From NCBI RefSeq assembly GCF_002135435.1, contig NZ_NEGK01000002.1:382067-446066 (forward strand): a DNA stretch of 64,000 nt, written 5' to 3'. The notes beneath the pieces are model-generated. The model had not been told where the DNA came from and searched no databases. It was given only the letters and a program-made list of their open reading frames with translations. Made by a program: the position numbers and the translations under genes. Positions 38,495-48,333 of the stretch are shown here, in pieces. This DNA is from Acinetobacter sp. ANC 3813 (GTDB lineage: Bacteria; Pseudomonadota; Gammaproteobacteria; Pseudomonadales; Moraxellaceae). Numbering within the stretch: the first letter of the stretch is position 1; the number at the start of each line of letters is the position of its first letter.

Positions 38495-39139
38495 CTAGAA
38501 TGGCGCTGCACAGAAAAAATCAATCATTTGCTCTGTCGCCGGATGCTGAAAACTCAAGCGCTCCGCATGCAGGCAAAGTCTCGGCATTAAGGCCTGATGC
38601 TGCTCATCTGCATACAAGGTATCCCCCACAATTGGGTGTCCTAAGTACTGCATATGCACGCGCAGCTGATGTGAGCGGCCAGTAATCGGCGTGAGTTTTA
38701 CACGCGTCACAGGCACGCCATTGATCTGGAAGTTTTCGATAGCTTCCCAATGAGTAAGCGCTGGCTTGTTATGTGCAGGATCTGCAATATGCAAAGGCGG
38801 ACGGCTTGGGTCATAAACCACGGGAACATCAACAGTGCCTTCACCTTCCAAAGTACCAGCCACAACAGCATGGTAGGTTTTAGACGTTTGGCGCTCTTGA
38901 AATTGACGGGAGATGCGGTTTTGACCTAAGCGGGATAAACCAAAAACCAGAATGCCGGATGTATCACGGTCTAAGCGGTGAATCAGCAAGGTTTTGGGTT
39001 CTTCTTGAAGCAGGCGGCTGATTAAGCAATCCTGTAAATCTGGCGTTTTTCCTGGAACAGTGAGCAAGCCTGCTGGCTTATGGATCACCATAAAATCTTC
39101 ATCACGATGAATCAGATGTTCTGTCAGAAAACTATTCAA
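38495..39139 (-). CDS. rluA: Pseudouridine synthase RluA
   Basis: A 214-residue single-domain pseudouridine synthase without an S4 domain, matching RluA in length. The catalytic Asp is in HRLDRDTSGILVFG, and the RSHQLRVHMQYLGHPIVGD block is intact. RluA modifies 23S rRNA and several tRNAs in E. coli. It lies downstream of rapA's start in the opposite order, on the same strand, with a gap of about 140 bases. Confidence 0.92.
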   Translation of the reverse strand: MNSFLTEHLIHRDEDFMVIHKPAGLLTVPGKTPDLQDCLISRLLQEEPKTLLIHRLDRDTSGILVFGLSRLGQNRISRQFQERQTSKTYHAVVAGTLEGEGTVDVPVVYDPSRPPLHIADPAHNKPALTHWEAIENFQINGVPVTRVKLTPITGRSHQLRVHMQYLGHPIVGDTLYADEQHQALMPRLCLHAERLSFQHPATEQMIDFFCAAPF

Positions 39140-39271
39140 TGTTTAATCCAGGCCAATCGCGAAAATAAGGGCGCAATGATAAAAAGCTTAGCCAATAAAT
39201 ACAATGCAAAATGGCCAATTTGATAATGATTTTTACGATTTAGGAGAAATATTTTTCCAATTATGTGTATT

Positions 39272-39976
39272 TTAATTTTGAACCGTCAAAATTTGCAGTA
39301 AATCCTGCAACGTTGGATGATTTAAGAAATCTTCGTAACGAATATTTGCACCATTGGCACGCCATAAGCCAATCAAACTGACTATAGCGACAGAGTCTAA
39401 TCCGTACTGCCGCAAATCTACGGAAAGATCAATTTCTAAGGCCTCCATATGCAACTGCTCTGCCACAGCCAGCAAGATGCCTTTAGATGACAATACATAT
39501 TCTGTAGGCGCGCTTAAGCTCCATAATCGTGTAATGCTATAGCTGTTCATGTGATGGATGCTTTGCTCGGCTATGCTTTCAATCCATTGAATGTGCTGTT
39601 CTGTATTGGACAATAAAATTGCATCGTCAATAATGCAAATTTGCGATGTAACCGTCATTAAATGCGGCAGGATCTGTTTCAGCAGCGGGGTAATCAGCCC
39701 TGCGATCATCAATTGCTGATAATTGGACATCAGCTCACCTAAGCGCTGCATGCCCTGCATTGCATCTGCACCCGATAAATCAACAATAGGAATATTCAGC
39801 GCTTTGGCTTTGGCAATGACGCTGTTTAAATTTTGCATCAGTTCACTGTTTGAAAGATCATTATTTGCTAATAATTCGCTTAATCCAGCCACCACCAGTA
39901 CAGATTGTGTTGAGACTACTGACCATATTGCTGTAGATGGTGCAAGTTGAATTTTTTTAGGCATGGAATACAGCAT
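39272..39976 (-). CDS. Degenerate isochorismatase-like domain fused to a carrier protein domain
   Basis: A 234-residue protein. The last 75 residues form a phosphopantetheine carrier domain with the attachment Ser in LRQYGLDSVAIVSLIGLW, as in the aryl carrier domains of EntB/VibB/BasF-type proteins. The N-terminal 150 residues can be laid over the isochorismatase domain, but the catalytic positions are lost: the Asp/Gln of HDMQD appears as AGLSE and the active-site Cys region as GLITPLLKQ. GAGG lies five bases before the ATG. No siderophore or NRPS genes are adjacent, so its partner is unknown. Confidence 0.75.
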   Translation of the reverse strand: MLYSMPKKIQLAPSTAIWSVVSTQSVLVVAGLSELLANNDLSNSELMQNLNSVIAKAKALNIPIVDLSGADAMQGMQRLGELMSNYQQLMIAGLITPLLKQILPHLMTVTSQICIIDDAILLSNTEQHIQWIESIAEQSIHHMNSYSITRLWSLSAPTEYVLSSKGILLAVAEQLHMEALEIDLSVDLRQYGLDSVAIVSLIGLWRANGANIRYEDFLNHPTLQDLLQILTVQN

Positions 39977-40164
39977 ATGACCTCAAAGTACATAATCGAA
40001 TTTTAAAACGTATAATCTGATGCTAACGCAGAATAACTCATCGTGAATGTTTTAGTGATGTGATTGTTTAATCTTTCAGCTTAGCTGAGCTTTGATAGAA
40101 AGAGATAATTTATAAGGTACTTATTGCTTAACATTTCGTATAATGACCATTATGTTAAATGGCT

Positions 40165-40467
40165 TTAATTTTGCTTAGCCCTATATTCATTAAATGCTAG
40201 AAGCATTCCCTCTTTTTGTTCTGCGGAGGCATCTGGAAATGAATAAAATCTTTCATAATCTTTTCTAAATTGGCTGCTTTCAATTCTTTTAGCTAAGTCA
40301 TCAATAAAACCTTTTCCTTGAGTCTGATATTGCTGAATCGTTTGTTTATCTAGGCAGATAGTTTTCGCCCAAGAAACTGCACTCATATTTATACAAACAT
40401 TGAGGTATATATTTTCGCTATCCTCATATAGTTCCCAAAAATAAGGCTCTATTTCTATAAGTTGCAT
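40165..40467 (-). CDS. Hypothetical protein
   Basis: A 100-residue protein with no domain I recognise. It is rich in aromatic and acidic residues (EPYFWELYEDSENIYL at the N terminus) and has no signal peptide. It stands alone between the carrier-domain gene and the GlcG-like gene, in an AT-rich setting. Confidence 0.55.
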   Translation of the reverse strand: MQLIEIEPYFWELYEDSENIYLNVCINMSAVSWAKTICLDKQTIQQYQTQGKGFIDDLAKRIESSQFRKDYERFYSFPDASAEQKEGMLLAFNEYRAKQN

Positions 40468-40689
40468 TTTAGTAGTATTTCCAAACTTTTAATTATTTCT
40501 AAAATTAACATAATACACGTTATACGAAACGCTTTAAATTTTCTATTTAGCGTCAATACTTTAGTAAAATCCGTTTCAAGCTTTAGCGCAATGAAACGGT
40601 TTTTTATTGATTATTCACGTTCCACACATCATTAAAGGTGAAACTGAGATAGCTTTTAAAGATTAACTAACGAATTTCTGATTTAAATA

Positions 40690-41103
40690 TTAGGCCTGCG
40701 CCAAAAACTTCTCAATCGCCTGCTGTGCAATTTCAGCATCCTGAAAAGACTTCACGCCAGACACGCCCATTGCGCCAACCAACTGCCCTTCATACAAAAT
40801 CGGCTCACCACCTTCCAGCATGCCGCTAAAGGTTTCCATAGTTAGAAAGCCCATCTGCCCGCCTTTGATCAAATCTTCAAATAATTTTGAAGGGCGCTTA
40901 CTAATGGCTGAACACTTGGCTTTCTCTAAACACAAATTAGCTGTCATTGGCGATGCGCCATCCATACGCTTCATTGCCAGCAAATTGCCCGTTTCATCCG
41001 TTACCGCAATGCTGACATTAAAGCCATTTTCGATGGCATAGGCATGTGCTGTATTCAGTAAAAATTCTGCATCAGCCAATGTTAAATAATGTTTGGTTTT
41101 CAT
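40690..41103 (-). CDS. GlcG/HbpS family protein
   Basis: A 137-residue single-domain protein of the GlcG/HbpS (DUF336) family: TLADAEFLLNTAHAYAIENG, then VSIAVTDETGNLLAMKRMDGA and GGEPILYEGQLVGAMGVSG. Related proteins bind haem or accompany glycolate and propanediol pathways. The start at 41103 is chosen because AAGGGA lies upstream; the frame is open 15 codons further. The role here is unknown. Confidence 0.85.
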   Translation of the reverse strand: MKTKHYLTLADAEFLLNTAHAYAIENGFNVSIAVTDETGNLLAMKRMDGASPMTANLCLEKAKCSAISKRPSKLFEDLIKGGQMGFLTMETFSGMLEGGEPILYEGQLVGAMGVSGVKSFQDAEIAQQAIEKFLAQA

Positions 41104-41148
41104 TAAAAAAATCCCTTTCTCAATACATGCTAAATCATGTGACAACAA

Positions 41149-41174
41149 AAAGCCCGCAGCAGGCTGCGGGCTTT
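41149..41174 (-). terminator. Intrinsic terminator of hemL
   Basis: Near-perfect GC-rich palindrome (AAAGCCCGCAGC / GCTGCGGGCTTT) followed on the minus strand by TTGTTG after a short T-run. Confidence 0.88.
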
Positions 41175-41208
41175 ATTCTAAATCAGAATCTGCTGATTTA
41201 AATGAAAA

Positions 41209-42507
41209 TTACTTCATTTCAGCAAATACTTCTTTTGCCGCTTGAATTGTAAATTCAATATCTTCATCTGAGTGCGCAGCAGATATAAAGCCTGCTTCAA
41301 ATGCTGATGGCGCAAGGTTTACACCACGCGTTAGCATGCCGTGGAAGAATTTACGGAATGCATCAACATCACATTTCAACATTGAATCGAAGCTGGTAAT
41401 GTCTTCTTGGTCTGTAAAGTAAAGACCAAACATACCTCCAACTTGCTGTGTTTTAAATGCAATACCGGCTTCCGCTGCAGCTGCTTCTAAGCCTACAAGG
41501 AGTTTCGTCAATTGAGCTGTTAGATTTTCATAAAAACCTTCAGTACGCAGGTGCTTAAACATTTCAATACCAGCGCGCATCGCAAGCGGGTTGCCTGACA
41601 GTGTACCTGCTTGGTAAACCTTGCCCAGTGGCGCAATGCATTCCATCACTTCGCGTTTACCGCCAAATGCACCTACTGGCAATCCTGCGCCAATGATTTT
41701 ACCCAATGTGGTCAAATCTGGAGTTACGCCATAATGTGCCTGTGCACCGCCTAGGCCAACACGGAAACCTGTCATGACTTCGTCAATAATAAACACAGAA
41801 CCGTGCTCATCACATACGTCACGAATAGCTTGTAAGAACCCGTCAATCGGTTTCACCAAGTTCATGTTGCCTGCTACAGGTTCTACAATCACACCTGCAA
41901 TTTCAGAACCAAATTTTGCAAAGCATTCTTTTAAAGTCGCAATATCATTGTACGGAAGCGTTAAAGTGTGCTTTGCAAAATCTGCAGGAACACCTGCTGA
42001 AGTTGCCTCACCTTCACCGCTTGTTAAAAGGCCTGAACCTGCTTTAACCAACAATGAGTCAGAGTGCCCGTGGTAGCAGCCTTCAAATTTTACAATCTTG
42101 TCTCGGCCAGTGTAGCCGCGTGCAAGACGAATTGCTGTCATGGTCGCTTCTGTACCTGAGTTGGTCATACGAACCAATTCAATTGAAGGCATAATTTCGC
42201 AAATAATGTCTGCCAAAGTCGTTTCATGAACGGTTGGCGCACCAAAACTTAAACCATCTACTGCAGCATCTTGCACGGCTTTAATAATGGCAGGATGCGC
42301 ATGACCTAAAATCATTGGTCCCCATGAACCCACGTAATCAACATAGCGTTTACCATCTACATCATACAAATATGCGCCTTGCGCTTTTTCAATAAATACT
42401 GGTGTACCGCCTACACCATTAAATGCGCGTACAGGAGAGTTTACGCCGCCAGGAATATGCTTGCTGGCTTGTTTAAATAATTGTTCTTGCTTAGCAGATA
42501 AAGTCAT
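41209..42507 (-). CDS. hemL: Glutamate-1-semialdehyde 2,1-aminomutase
   Basis: A 432-residue PLP enzyme that converts glutamate-1-semialdehyde to 5-aminolevulinate, the precursor of haem. Seen are the N-terminal [18 protein letters not shown], the [14 protein letters not shown] block, the [17 protein letters not shown] motif and the PLP Lys in [14 protein letters not shown]. The start at 42507 ([11 protein letters not shown]) fits the family; a longer frame would overlap thiE. It lies 41 bases after the thiE stop codon, so the two may be co-transcribed. Confidence 0.97.
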   Translation of the reverse strand: MTLSAKQEQLFKQASKHIPGGVNSPVRAFNGVGGTPVFIEKAQGAYLYDVDGKRYVDYVGSWGPMILGHAHPAIIKAVQDAAVDGLSFGAPTVHETTLADIICEIMPSIELVRMTNSGTEATMTAIRLARGYTGRDKIVKFEGCYHGHSDSLLVKAGSGLLTSGEGEATSAGVPADFAKHTLTLPYNDIATLKECFAKFGSEIAGVIVEPVAGNMNLVKPIDGFLQAIRDVCDEHGSVFIIDEVMTGFRVGLGGAQAHYGVTPDLTTLGKIIGAGLPVGAFGGKREVMECIAPLGKVYQAGTLSGNPLAMRAGIEMFKHLRTEGFYENLTAQLTKLLVGLEAAAAEAGIAFKTQQVGGMFGLYFTDQEDITSFDSMLKCDVDAFRKFFHGMLTRGVNLAPSAFEAGFISAAHSDEDIEFTIQAAKEVFAEMK

Positions 42508-42548
42508 TAAAATACTCAACTCAAAAAAATTAAAATGCGATTCAATAC

Positions 42549-43169
42549 TCAAGCTTTTTCAGCAAAAAGCTCAGACCAGTCAAATACGCGCTGCCCAACA
42601 GCAGACATAGAACGGCCCAATACATCGCTAATCACCGCGCAAAGATCGGCACCCGCTTCAATCACTTCGGCAGAGTTTTCTACGGTTAAACCGCCAATTG
42701 CACAAATCGGCACATTCAATTTTGCTTTGGCTTGTTTTAAGGTTTCTAAGCCGATATTGCCTGCTTCTGGCTTAGTTTCTGTGGCAAAAATTGCGCCAAA
42801 AGCCACATAATTTGCACCGTCTGCAATCGCTTGTTCAGCCAGTTCTAAAGAGTTATTGCAGCTGCGTCCAATCAGCACGCCTTTAGGCAAACGTTCAACA
42901 GCTTCTTGAATTGAACCGTCGTCCTGACCTAAATGCACGCCCACGCCGTACTGTACAGCCGCTTCCAAATCATCATTAATCACAAATGGCACTTTGTACT
43001 GTGCGCATAAATGTTTCATATAACCAATTTCATAGTCCTGATTTTCTTTTGCCACATTTTTACGGCGATATTGCAAAACAGCTACTTCATAAGTCGCCAT
43101 TGCGCCTTCCAGTTTCGCCAAAAGCAGTTCAATAGGGTCATCATTGGTAATTAGATATAAACCGCGCAT
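42549..43169 (-). CDS. thiE: Thiamine-phosphate synthase
   Basis: A 206-residue TIM-barrel enzyme that joins the pyrimidine and thiazole halves of thiamine. The N-terminal RGLYLITND, the substrate-binding [22 protein letters not shown] and the C-terminal [27 protein letters not shown] pattern are as expected for ThiE. It is upstream of hemL on the same strand. Confidence 0.93.
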   Translation of the reverse strand: MRGLYLITNDDPIELLLAKLEGAMATYEVAVLQYRRKNVAKENQDYEIGYMKHLCAQYKVPFVINDDLEAAVQYGVGVHLGQDDGSIQEAVERLPKGVLIGRSCNNSLELAEQAIADGANYVAFGAIFATETKPEAGNIGLETLKQAKAKLNVPICAIGGLTVENSAEVIEAGADLCAVISDVLGRSMSAVGQRVFDWSELFAEKA

Positions 43170-43424
43170 ACAACATTCACAACTTTTAAGTTGCCCCTAT
43201 TATAGGCAGAACTCTAATAAGATTAAGCATTTCTTGCTATAAAAATACAATGTCCAAGAATTTTCAGCCGCATTTCCCGCTTAAGCCTTATAAATGCGAT
43301 GAGCTGCTTATTTTTAAAGCAAAATACCCAATTCTAGGGATATGCGGAATTATTAAGCTTTGTACAATAAAACACATAAGAACAAGTAAAAAATAAACCT
43401 TATAAGAACGAACTAGCGCAAGAT

Positions 43425-43482
43425 TAGGCCTTTTGATGATTTAGTAAAACGTTTGGGGAAACGTGAATCATCAAAAGGCCTA
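43425..43482. repeat. Nested hairpin: 17-base perfect inverted repeat
   Basis: Outer arms 43425-43441 and 43466-43482 are perfectly complementary (17 bases, core GGCCTTTTGATGATT). Inside lies a second stem ACGTTT / AAACGT with a GGGG loop (43449-43464). Neither arm is followed by a T-run, so it is not an obvious terminator. It could be a structured RNA or a repetitive extragenic element. Confidence 0.8.
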
Positions 43483-43559
43483 CCCTATTTGCATAAATTC
43501 ATTCCTGTCTGTACATCATTCAGCAACAGCTTTTCAAACTTGAGCGCATATCTCCAGCC

Positions 43560-43593
43560 ATAAAAAAAGCCTAGAGAAAGGTCGCTCTAGGCT
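43560..43593 (-). terminator. Terminator-like hairpin facing left
   Basis: Nine-base stem AGCCTAGAG / CTCTAGGCT with an eight-base loop; on the minus strand a T7 run follows. It could end the transcript of the DUF962 gene, 230 bases upstream. Confidence 0.65.
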
Positions 43594-43819
43594 TGGAAAA
43601 CATTGTATTTTTCAATGCTATTTTTGAATGTCTTATCTGGCTATCAAATTCATTTCATTTATTTTTAAAGCAATTATTCTAAAAAAGTAATCTTAAAAAT
43701 TTCACTAAATTTTAACCATTTGATTAAAAAACAAATTAAATTTTAAATTTGCACTTAAATCAGATTTATTTGGAACTTTCATTTAATACTTACAATAAAT
43801 ATGCAATAAAACTATCCAT

Positions 43820-44209
43820 TCAGCTTTCGATTTTGTCTAAGCTTCGGTCTCTCAGACTTAAATTGCCGCGCAGCACATCTGAAAACATGCGCCAATCAGA
43901 AATAAAACTATACAGAGGCTGCTTAAAGCTAGCGGGTTTATTTTTTTCAAAAACAAAATGACCCACCCATGCACAGGCATATCCCGACAGCAGCCCCAGT
44001 GCAAAATATTTTGCCTTGCGCTGACGAATACCTTGAGTAAAAAAGTATAGGCCAATTGTGCTGCCGGCTACATGCAGGCGCCGGCTCATAATATTACGGT
44101 GTTCCGTGAGGTAAAAACGGTAAAACTCTGAATAATTGCGAATCGGCATTTCAAAATGCTGTTCTGAGGGCTGTTCCTGCGGAACCGGGGCTTGCGCATT
44201 CATGGACAT
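43820..44209 (-). CDS. DUF962 / Mpo1-like membrane protein
   Basis: A 129-residue protein. The SEFYRFYLTEHRNIMSRRLH block, a central pair of hydrophobic segments and FEKNKPASFKQPLYSFISDW define the DUF962/Mpo1-like family. The yeast member Mpo1 is an iron-dependent dioxygenase in fatty-acid alpha-oxidation; the conserved His residues in EHRN, LHVAGS and GHFVFEKNKPA are present here. Whether the bacterial protein has this activity is not known to me. It is transcribed alone. Confidence 0.88.
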   Translation of the reverse strand: MSMNAQAPVPQEQPSEQHFEMPIRNYSEFYRFYLTEHRNIMSRRLHVAGSTIGLYFFTQGIRQRKAKYFALGLLSGYACAWVGHFVFEKNKPASFKQPLYSFISDWRMFSDVLRGNLSLRDRSLDKIES

Positions 44210-44513
44210 CTTCCTGTTGATTTTTTATCACCATAGCGCAATTTTCAGTCGCTGAAAAGCCAGAGGCAATACCAATACATAGATTGTAGATTCACAAAAC
44301 TTCCCGCTAAAGCTTGCTCACTCAAATTGGGCAAGCTAATCTCTGTGCAATTAAAAACTTTAATACGGCGTCAAGTCTTACATGTCATTTGTTTTTGGTT
44401 AGAATTAGTTGCTAAAAATGAATGATCTGTATTGTTATATCGCTTGCGTAGACAATTGCAGTTCATGATACCGCTTTGCTGCTGGATTACGATTTATAAA
44501 TTAGGACATAAAC
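44210..44513. other. Divergent intergenic region
   Basis: About 300 bases between the DUF962 gene and the first CYTH gene. No gene or strong hairpin is visible; promoters for both neighbours are expected. Confidence 0.45.
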
Positions 44514-45974
44514 ATGGTTGAAGTTGAGTTGAAATTTCAAATTCCGGAAGGCCGCCGCACGGCGCTGCTCAAGGCGCTTGATCCAAAAAAATCACAGCAA
44601 ATTCAACTAAAAGCCAAATATTATGATACACCCGACCGCCTTATGGCTCAAAAACATGCGGCTTTGCGTCAGCGCTTGGAAGGCTCCCGCTGGATTCAGA
44701 CGCTCAAAGCTGCAGGTAAAAGCCACATCGAACGCTTTGAGCATAATGTTGATTTAGGTGAACTAGAACAAGCGCCCGAACTTAACCTCGATATTTATGC
44801 AGATCATGCCGAAGCGAAAAACATCCTGCAAAATGCACTGGGCACACAGCAAGATCAGCTGACCCTGCAATTTGAAACTGATATTGCCCGCACCTTCCGT
44901 ATCATTGAATATCAGGATGCTCAAATTGAAGTATGTCTAGATATTGGCTGCATCCGCACGGCAACTGCAGAACAAGAAGTGCATGAAGTTGAATTTGAAC
45001 TGAAAAGCGGTTCTATTCAATCTTTATTGGCTTTTAGTTTTGAGTGGGTCAAAAAATACCAGCTTTGGCTCGATGTGCGCAGTAAAGCAGAGCTTGGCAA
45101 TTTACTTGCTATGCAGCAAACCGTCAGTCCTGCGACAAAGGCCAAAGAATTTCTACTGAGTAAAAAAGATCCCGCCAATAAAAACCTGCGCCAGCTGGTC
45201 GCTCAGCAGCTGCAGCATTTACTGCCAAACATTGCCGCGATGTCTGCACAGACTGCCCAGCAAGAACATATTGATGAAGCGCAATTGGCACTGCAGCATT
45301 TACAGCTGACCATTTCTTTACTGAAAGATTGGAATGCCAACATCTCCGATAAATGGGGCTATCAGCTGCAAGCTTTTGAACATCAGTTTGCGCAGCTGCA
45401 GCATTTCGAACACATGCAAAGCACTTTGGGCGCTTTTTTACAGAATAGAACAACATCTGAAAATTTAGCTAAAGATATTTTATATGCACAAGAGAAACTG
45501 CATAACTTAGTCAAATCTACGCTGAACGTTCATCACTATTTAGAGCTGATGATGTTCAGCCTAAATGCAGAAGACCAGCCGCAGCAGCATGATCTAAAAT
45601 GGTATGCGCAAAATACCCTGCAAAACCAATACAAGGCGCTGCAGGAATGCTTGAATGATGCCGATATTGCAAACTTTGAGAGCCTTGATGCATTAGCAGC
45701 CAGAATTCAGGAACTTAAATTCAGCTTCCCTATTTTAACGTCGATCTATGATGTTAAAAATTTGCAGAAATACAGCAAAGCGCTCAACGATGCGCAGCTT
45801 GCAGCAAAAGAGTATCAAGTGCTTGCCTCTTCTGCGGTCTACATTCAACAGACTGAATTGGAAGCCAGCGACTGGTTTGTATTGGGCTGGCTGACAGCAA
45901 AACAGGAAGTTTATGCACAGAAGCTGCTCGAGGCGACTGAGCAATTCATGGTTAGCCGTAAATTCATGAAATAA
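44514..45974 (+). CDS. CYTH-domain protein with degraded CHAD domain
   Basis: A 486-residue protein. The N-terminal CYTH domain has the signature EVELKFQIP and the RQRLEGSRWIQTLK and HEVEFELKSG strands that form the triphosphate tunnel, so it probably hydrolyses inorganic triphosphate or a related compound. The C-terminal half aligns with CHAD, but the basic residues that bind polyphosphate are lost: the HVHQARVAVRRLR pattern of its neighbour reads HIDEAQLALQHLQ here. AGGACA precedes the ATG. A paralogue follows after 135 bases. Confidence 0.88.
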   Translation: MVEVELKFQIPEGRRTALLKALDPKKSQQIQLKAKYYDTPDRLMAQKHAALRQRLEGSRWIQTLKAAGKSHIERFEHNVDLGELEQAPELNLDIYADHAEAKNILQNALGTQQDQLTLQFETDIARTFRIIEYQDAQIEVCLDIGCIRTATAEQEVHEVEFELKSGSIQSLLAFSFEWVKKYQLWLDVRSKAELGNLLAMQQTVSPATKAKEFLLSKKDPANKNLRQLVAQQLQHLLPNIAAMSAQTAQQEHIDEAQLALQHLQLTISLLKDWNANISDKWGYQLQAFEHQFAQLQHFEHMQSTLGAFLQNRTTSENLAKDILYAQEKLHNLVKSTLNVHHYLELMMFSLNAEDQPQQHDLKWYAQNTLQNQYKALQECLNDADIANFESLDALAARIQELKFSFPILTSIYDVKNLQKYSKALNDAQLAAKEYQVLASSAVYIQQTELEASDWFVLGWLTAKQEVYAQKLLEATEQFMVSRKFMK

Positions 45975-46109
45975 ATACATATTTGAGCTATTCAAATCAT
46001 AGATTAGATTTGAATAGCTTAATTTGTATATTTTTTAATCAATCTAATTTATAGTCAAATCTCTATAGGTGTATTGCTGTATCCGAACCCTTAACAAAGG
46101 TGCATTGCA

Positions 46110-47564
46110 ATGTCTGAGATCGAGCTTAAATTTCAAATTCCAGCGTCAAAACGTACTGCTTTAGCTCGCGCTGTACAAAAGTTGAAACCAGAGCCCCTGC
46201 AGCTGCATGCCAAATATTTTGATACAGACGAATTCCATCTCTACAAGTGTCAAATGTCTCTGCGGCTTCGTTTAGAAAATGAAGAATGGCGCCAAACATT
46301 AAAACTGCCTAAAAACAATATTGAGCGCTTAGAAATAGAAACTGAGGCTCAGAACGGCGATAGCATCAACCTACAGCCCTATTTAAAAGATAAAAAACTG
46401 CGCAATGTATTGCCGCCTATATCTGAATCATCATTAAGACTCCAGTTTGAAACACAAGTGCATCGCAGTCGCATCATCCAGCAGATCAATAACAGTCAGA
46501 TTGAAATTGCTTATGACATAGGCAATATCACAGCACTTCATCAAAAGGATTCAGGCCTTGCCATAGACGAAATTGAATTTGAACTCAAAAGCGGCTGTGT
46601 TGAAGATTTAATTCAATCTATTCGGCCTTGGGTGAACAAGTACCAGCTTTGGCTTGACCGCAGCAGTAAAGCGCTAAAAGGCTATTCGCTCACTCAGCAG
46701 AGTTTCACTCTTCCCGTGCAAACTCAAACAGCTGTAAATCTGAACAAGCATGCAGATTGCAATAGCGCCTTACAGGATATCATCGCCAATTGCCTTGAGC
46801 ATTTACTGCCAAATTCCAGCGCTATTGCCTTGAACCAATATACAGTTGAACATGTGCATCAAGCGCGCGTCGCAGTACGGCGGCTGCGCAGCGCTTTAAA
46901 AATATTTAATTTCGATCCCAATCTTCAGCAGCAAACCCGCATTTGGCAAAAACTGCTGGCAGACATTTTCAAAGGTCTTGGCGGCACTCGCGACCGAGAT
47001 GCGCTAGCAGAAACTTTAATTCCCGAACTTAAAGCTGTAGGCTCGCCAATTGTTGAACTACCTGCTTCAGTTCAACCTGCTGAAAAAATTGACCTCATTT
47101 TCCAAGCGAAAGAAACAACGTTTCTGTTGCTTGAACTGATTGAATTTGCATATACACCGCAGCCGCGCCATCAAAAACTAAAAGTACAGCTGAACAAAAA
47201 ACTGAATAAAATGCACAAGCAAATATGCGCTGCACAGATTGCTTTTGAACAAATGCACGATGAAGAAAAACACCGCCTGCGCAAACAAGTCAAAACTTTG
47301 CGTTACTGCATAGAGTTTTCAGCTGCGCTATATGCTCCGTCAGCGGTAAAAGCCTATTTAAAAGCCCTTAAACCTCTGCAGGAGGATTTAGGGCGTTTTA
47401 ATGATCTAACGGTTGCACATGCACTATTCAATCAAAACTTGGACAATCAGCCCGAAATATGGTTCGTCTTGGGCTGGATTGCCGCAGAAAAAAGTTTTGT
47501 TCAACAAAAGATTCAAGCCAATTTAAAGTCTTTTAGCCAAGTGCAAACTTTTTGGACTCAGTAA
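46110..47564 (+). CDS. CYTH-CHAD domain protein
   Basis: A 484-residue paralogue of the preceding gene. The CYTH domain (EIELKFQIPASKR, then RLRLENEEWRQTLKLP and DEIEFELKSG) is intact. The CHAD domain keeps its basic polyphosphate-binding helices, HVHQARVAVRRLRSALKIF near residue 250 and HRLRKQVKTLRYCIEF near residue 390. CHAD proteins bind polyphosphate, and with CYTH they may link triphosphate cleavage to polyphosphate granules. It has its own ribosome binding site (AAAGG). Confidence 0.92.
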   Translation: MSEIELKFQIPASKRTALARAVQKLKPEPLQLHAKYFDTDEFHLYKCQMSLRLRLENEEWRQTLKLPKNNIERLEIETEAQNGDSINLQPYLKDKKLRNVLPPISESSLRLQFETQVHRSRIIQQINNSQIEIAYDIGNITALHQKDSGLAIDEIEFELKSGCVEDLIQSIRPWVNKYQLWLDRSSKALKGYSLTQQSFTLPVQTQTAVNLNKHADCNSALQDIIANCLEHLLPNSSAIALNQYTVEHVHQARVAVRRLRSALKIFNFDPNLQQQTRIWQKLLADIFKGLGGTRDRDALAETLIPELKAVGSPIVELPASVQPAEKIDLIFQAKETTFLLLELIEFAYTPQPRHQKLKVQLNKKLNKMHKQICAAQIAFEQMHDEEKHRLRKQVKTLRYCIEFSAALYAPSAVKAYLKALKPLQEDLGRFNDLTVAHALFNQNLDNQPEIWFVLGWIAAEKSFVQQKIQANLKSFSQVQTFWTQ

Positions 47565-47591
47565 AACATCGCCGTTAAAAAATACGATCAA

Positions 47592-48224
47592 TCAGCGGTA
47601 TTTCCCATATATTTTCCAGGTTTTGTTGTCCGCCAATGGGTCACTATAACTGTCATTACGCTGTTTTCGCGGCTTATCGCGCGCATCAACCAATTCAAAG
47701 CCATCTTCTACGCTCAAGACAATGCCATTCACATAAAACCGTGTTCTCGTATATTCACTTTGCCCATACTGGAATACATAAGTACGTAAATCGATAAATT
47801 CACGGTGCGCAACCAAAGCCGCTGTATCATCCGAATCCAGCCAGCGGTGCATAGCAGAAACTTCATGCGGTTCGAATTGACCGCATTTTTCGACAAGACT
47901 GGCAATGCCGCGAAAGGTTTTAGACTCTTTGGCTCGCGTTTTGTTAATGCGGATTCTGTCTACATGAAAATAAAACAGCGGTAAATTTAAATGACTAGGT
48001 AAATGCACGGCGTCCAGCGCTTCATCTTCCATAAAAGGCTGAAACAATTCCTGAGCACGCGCAATCAGGCCGTCCCATTGCTGATAATAGGCATCCACCG
48101 CCTCTTTGCTTCCATAGTAGATCGGCAGCCCCTCTACATTGGCCAAATTGGCTGGTGGCCAAATGTTTTGACGCAATAAAGCAATGTCACTTTTTAAACT
48201 TTGTACTGCAATTGCATTTTGCAT
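47592..48224 (-). CDS. Hypothetical protein
   Basis: A 210-residue cytoplasmic-looking protein without recognised domains. It has a helical first half (residues 1-70) and a second half with many aromatic and charged residues (EFIDLRTYVFQYGQSEYTRTRF) that may form beta structure. It converges with the CYTH-CHAD gene only 27 bases apart and is divergent from the DUF3144 gene. Confidence 0.65.
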   Translation of the reverse strand: MQNAIAVQSLKSDIALLRQNIWPPANLANVEGLPIYYGSKEAVDAYYQQWDGLIARAQELFQPFMEDEALDAVHLPSHLNLPLFYFHVDRIRINKTRAKESKTFRGIASLVEKCGQFEPHEVSAMHRWLDSDDTAALVAHREFIDLRTYVFQYGQSEYTRTRFYVNGIVLSVEDGFELVDARDKPRKQRNDSYSDPLADNKTWKIYGKYR

Positions 48225-48333
48225 GAGGGCTATCCATTTTGCTTAGGCTATTTTTAGATTAAGTCAATGGTTTTGTTTCTGCAAGGCTTTGCCTATAATT
48301 AGCCTTTAAGATTTTAGATGTCAGGAAAAATTC

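Larger units (their letters stand above)
43170..43819. other. 650-base gap with two strong hairpins
   Basis: No coding frame is convincing. It contains a 17-base perfect inverted repeat enclosing a second hairpin (43425-43482) and a terminator-like hairpin facing left (43568-43593). It probably also holds the thiE promoter. Confidence 0.6.
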
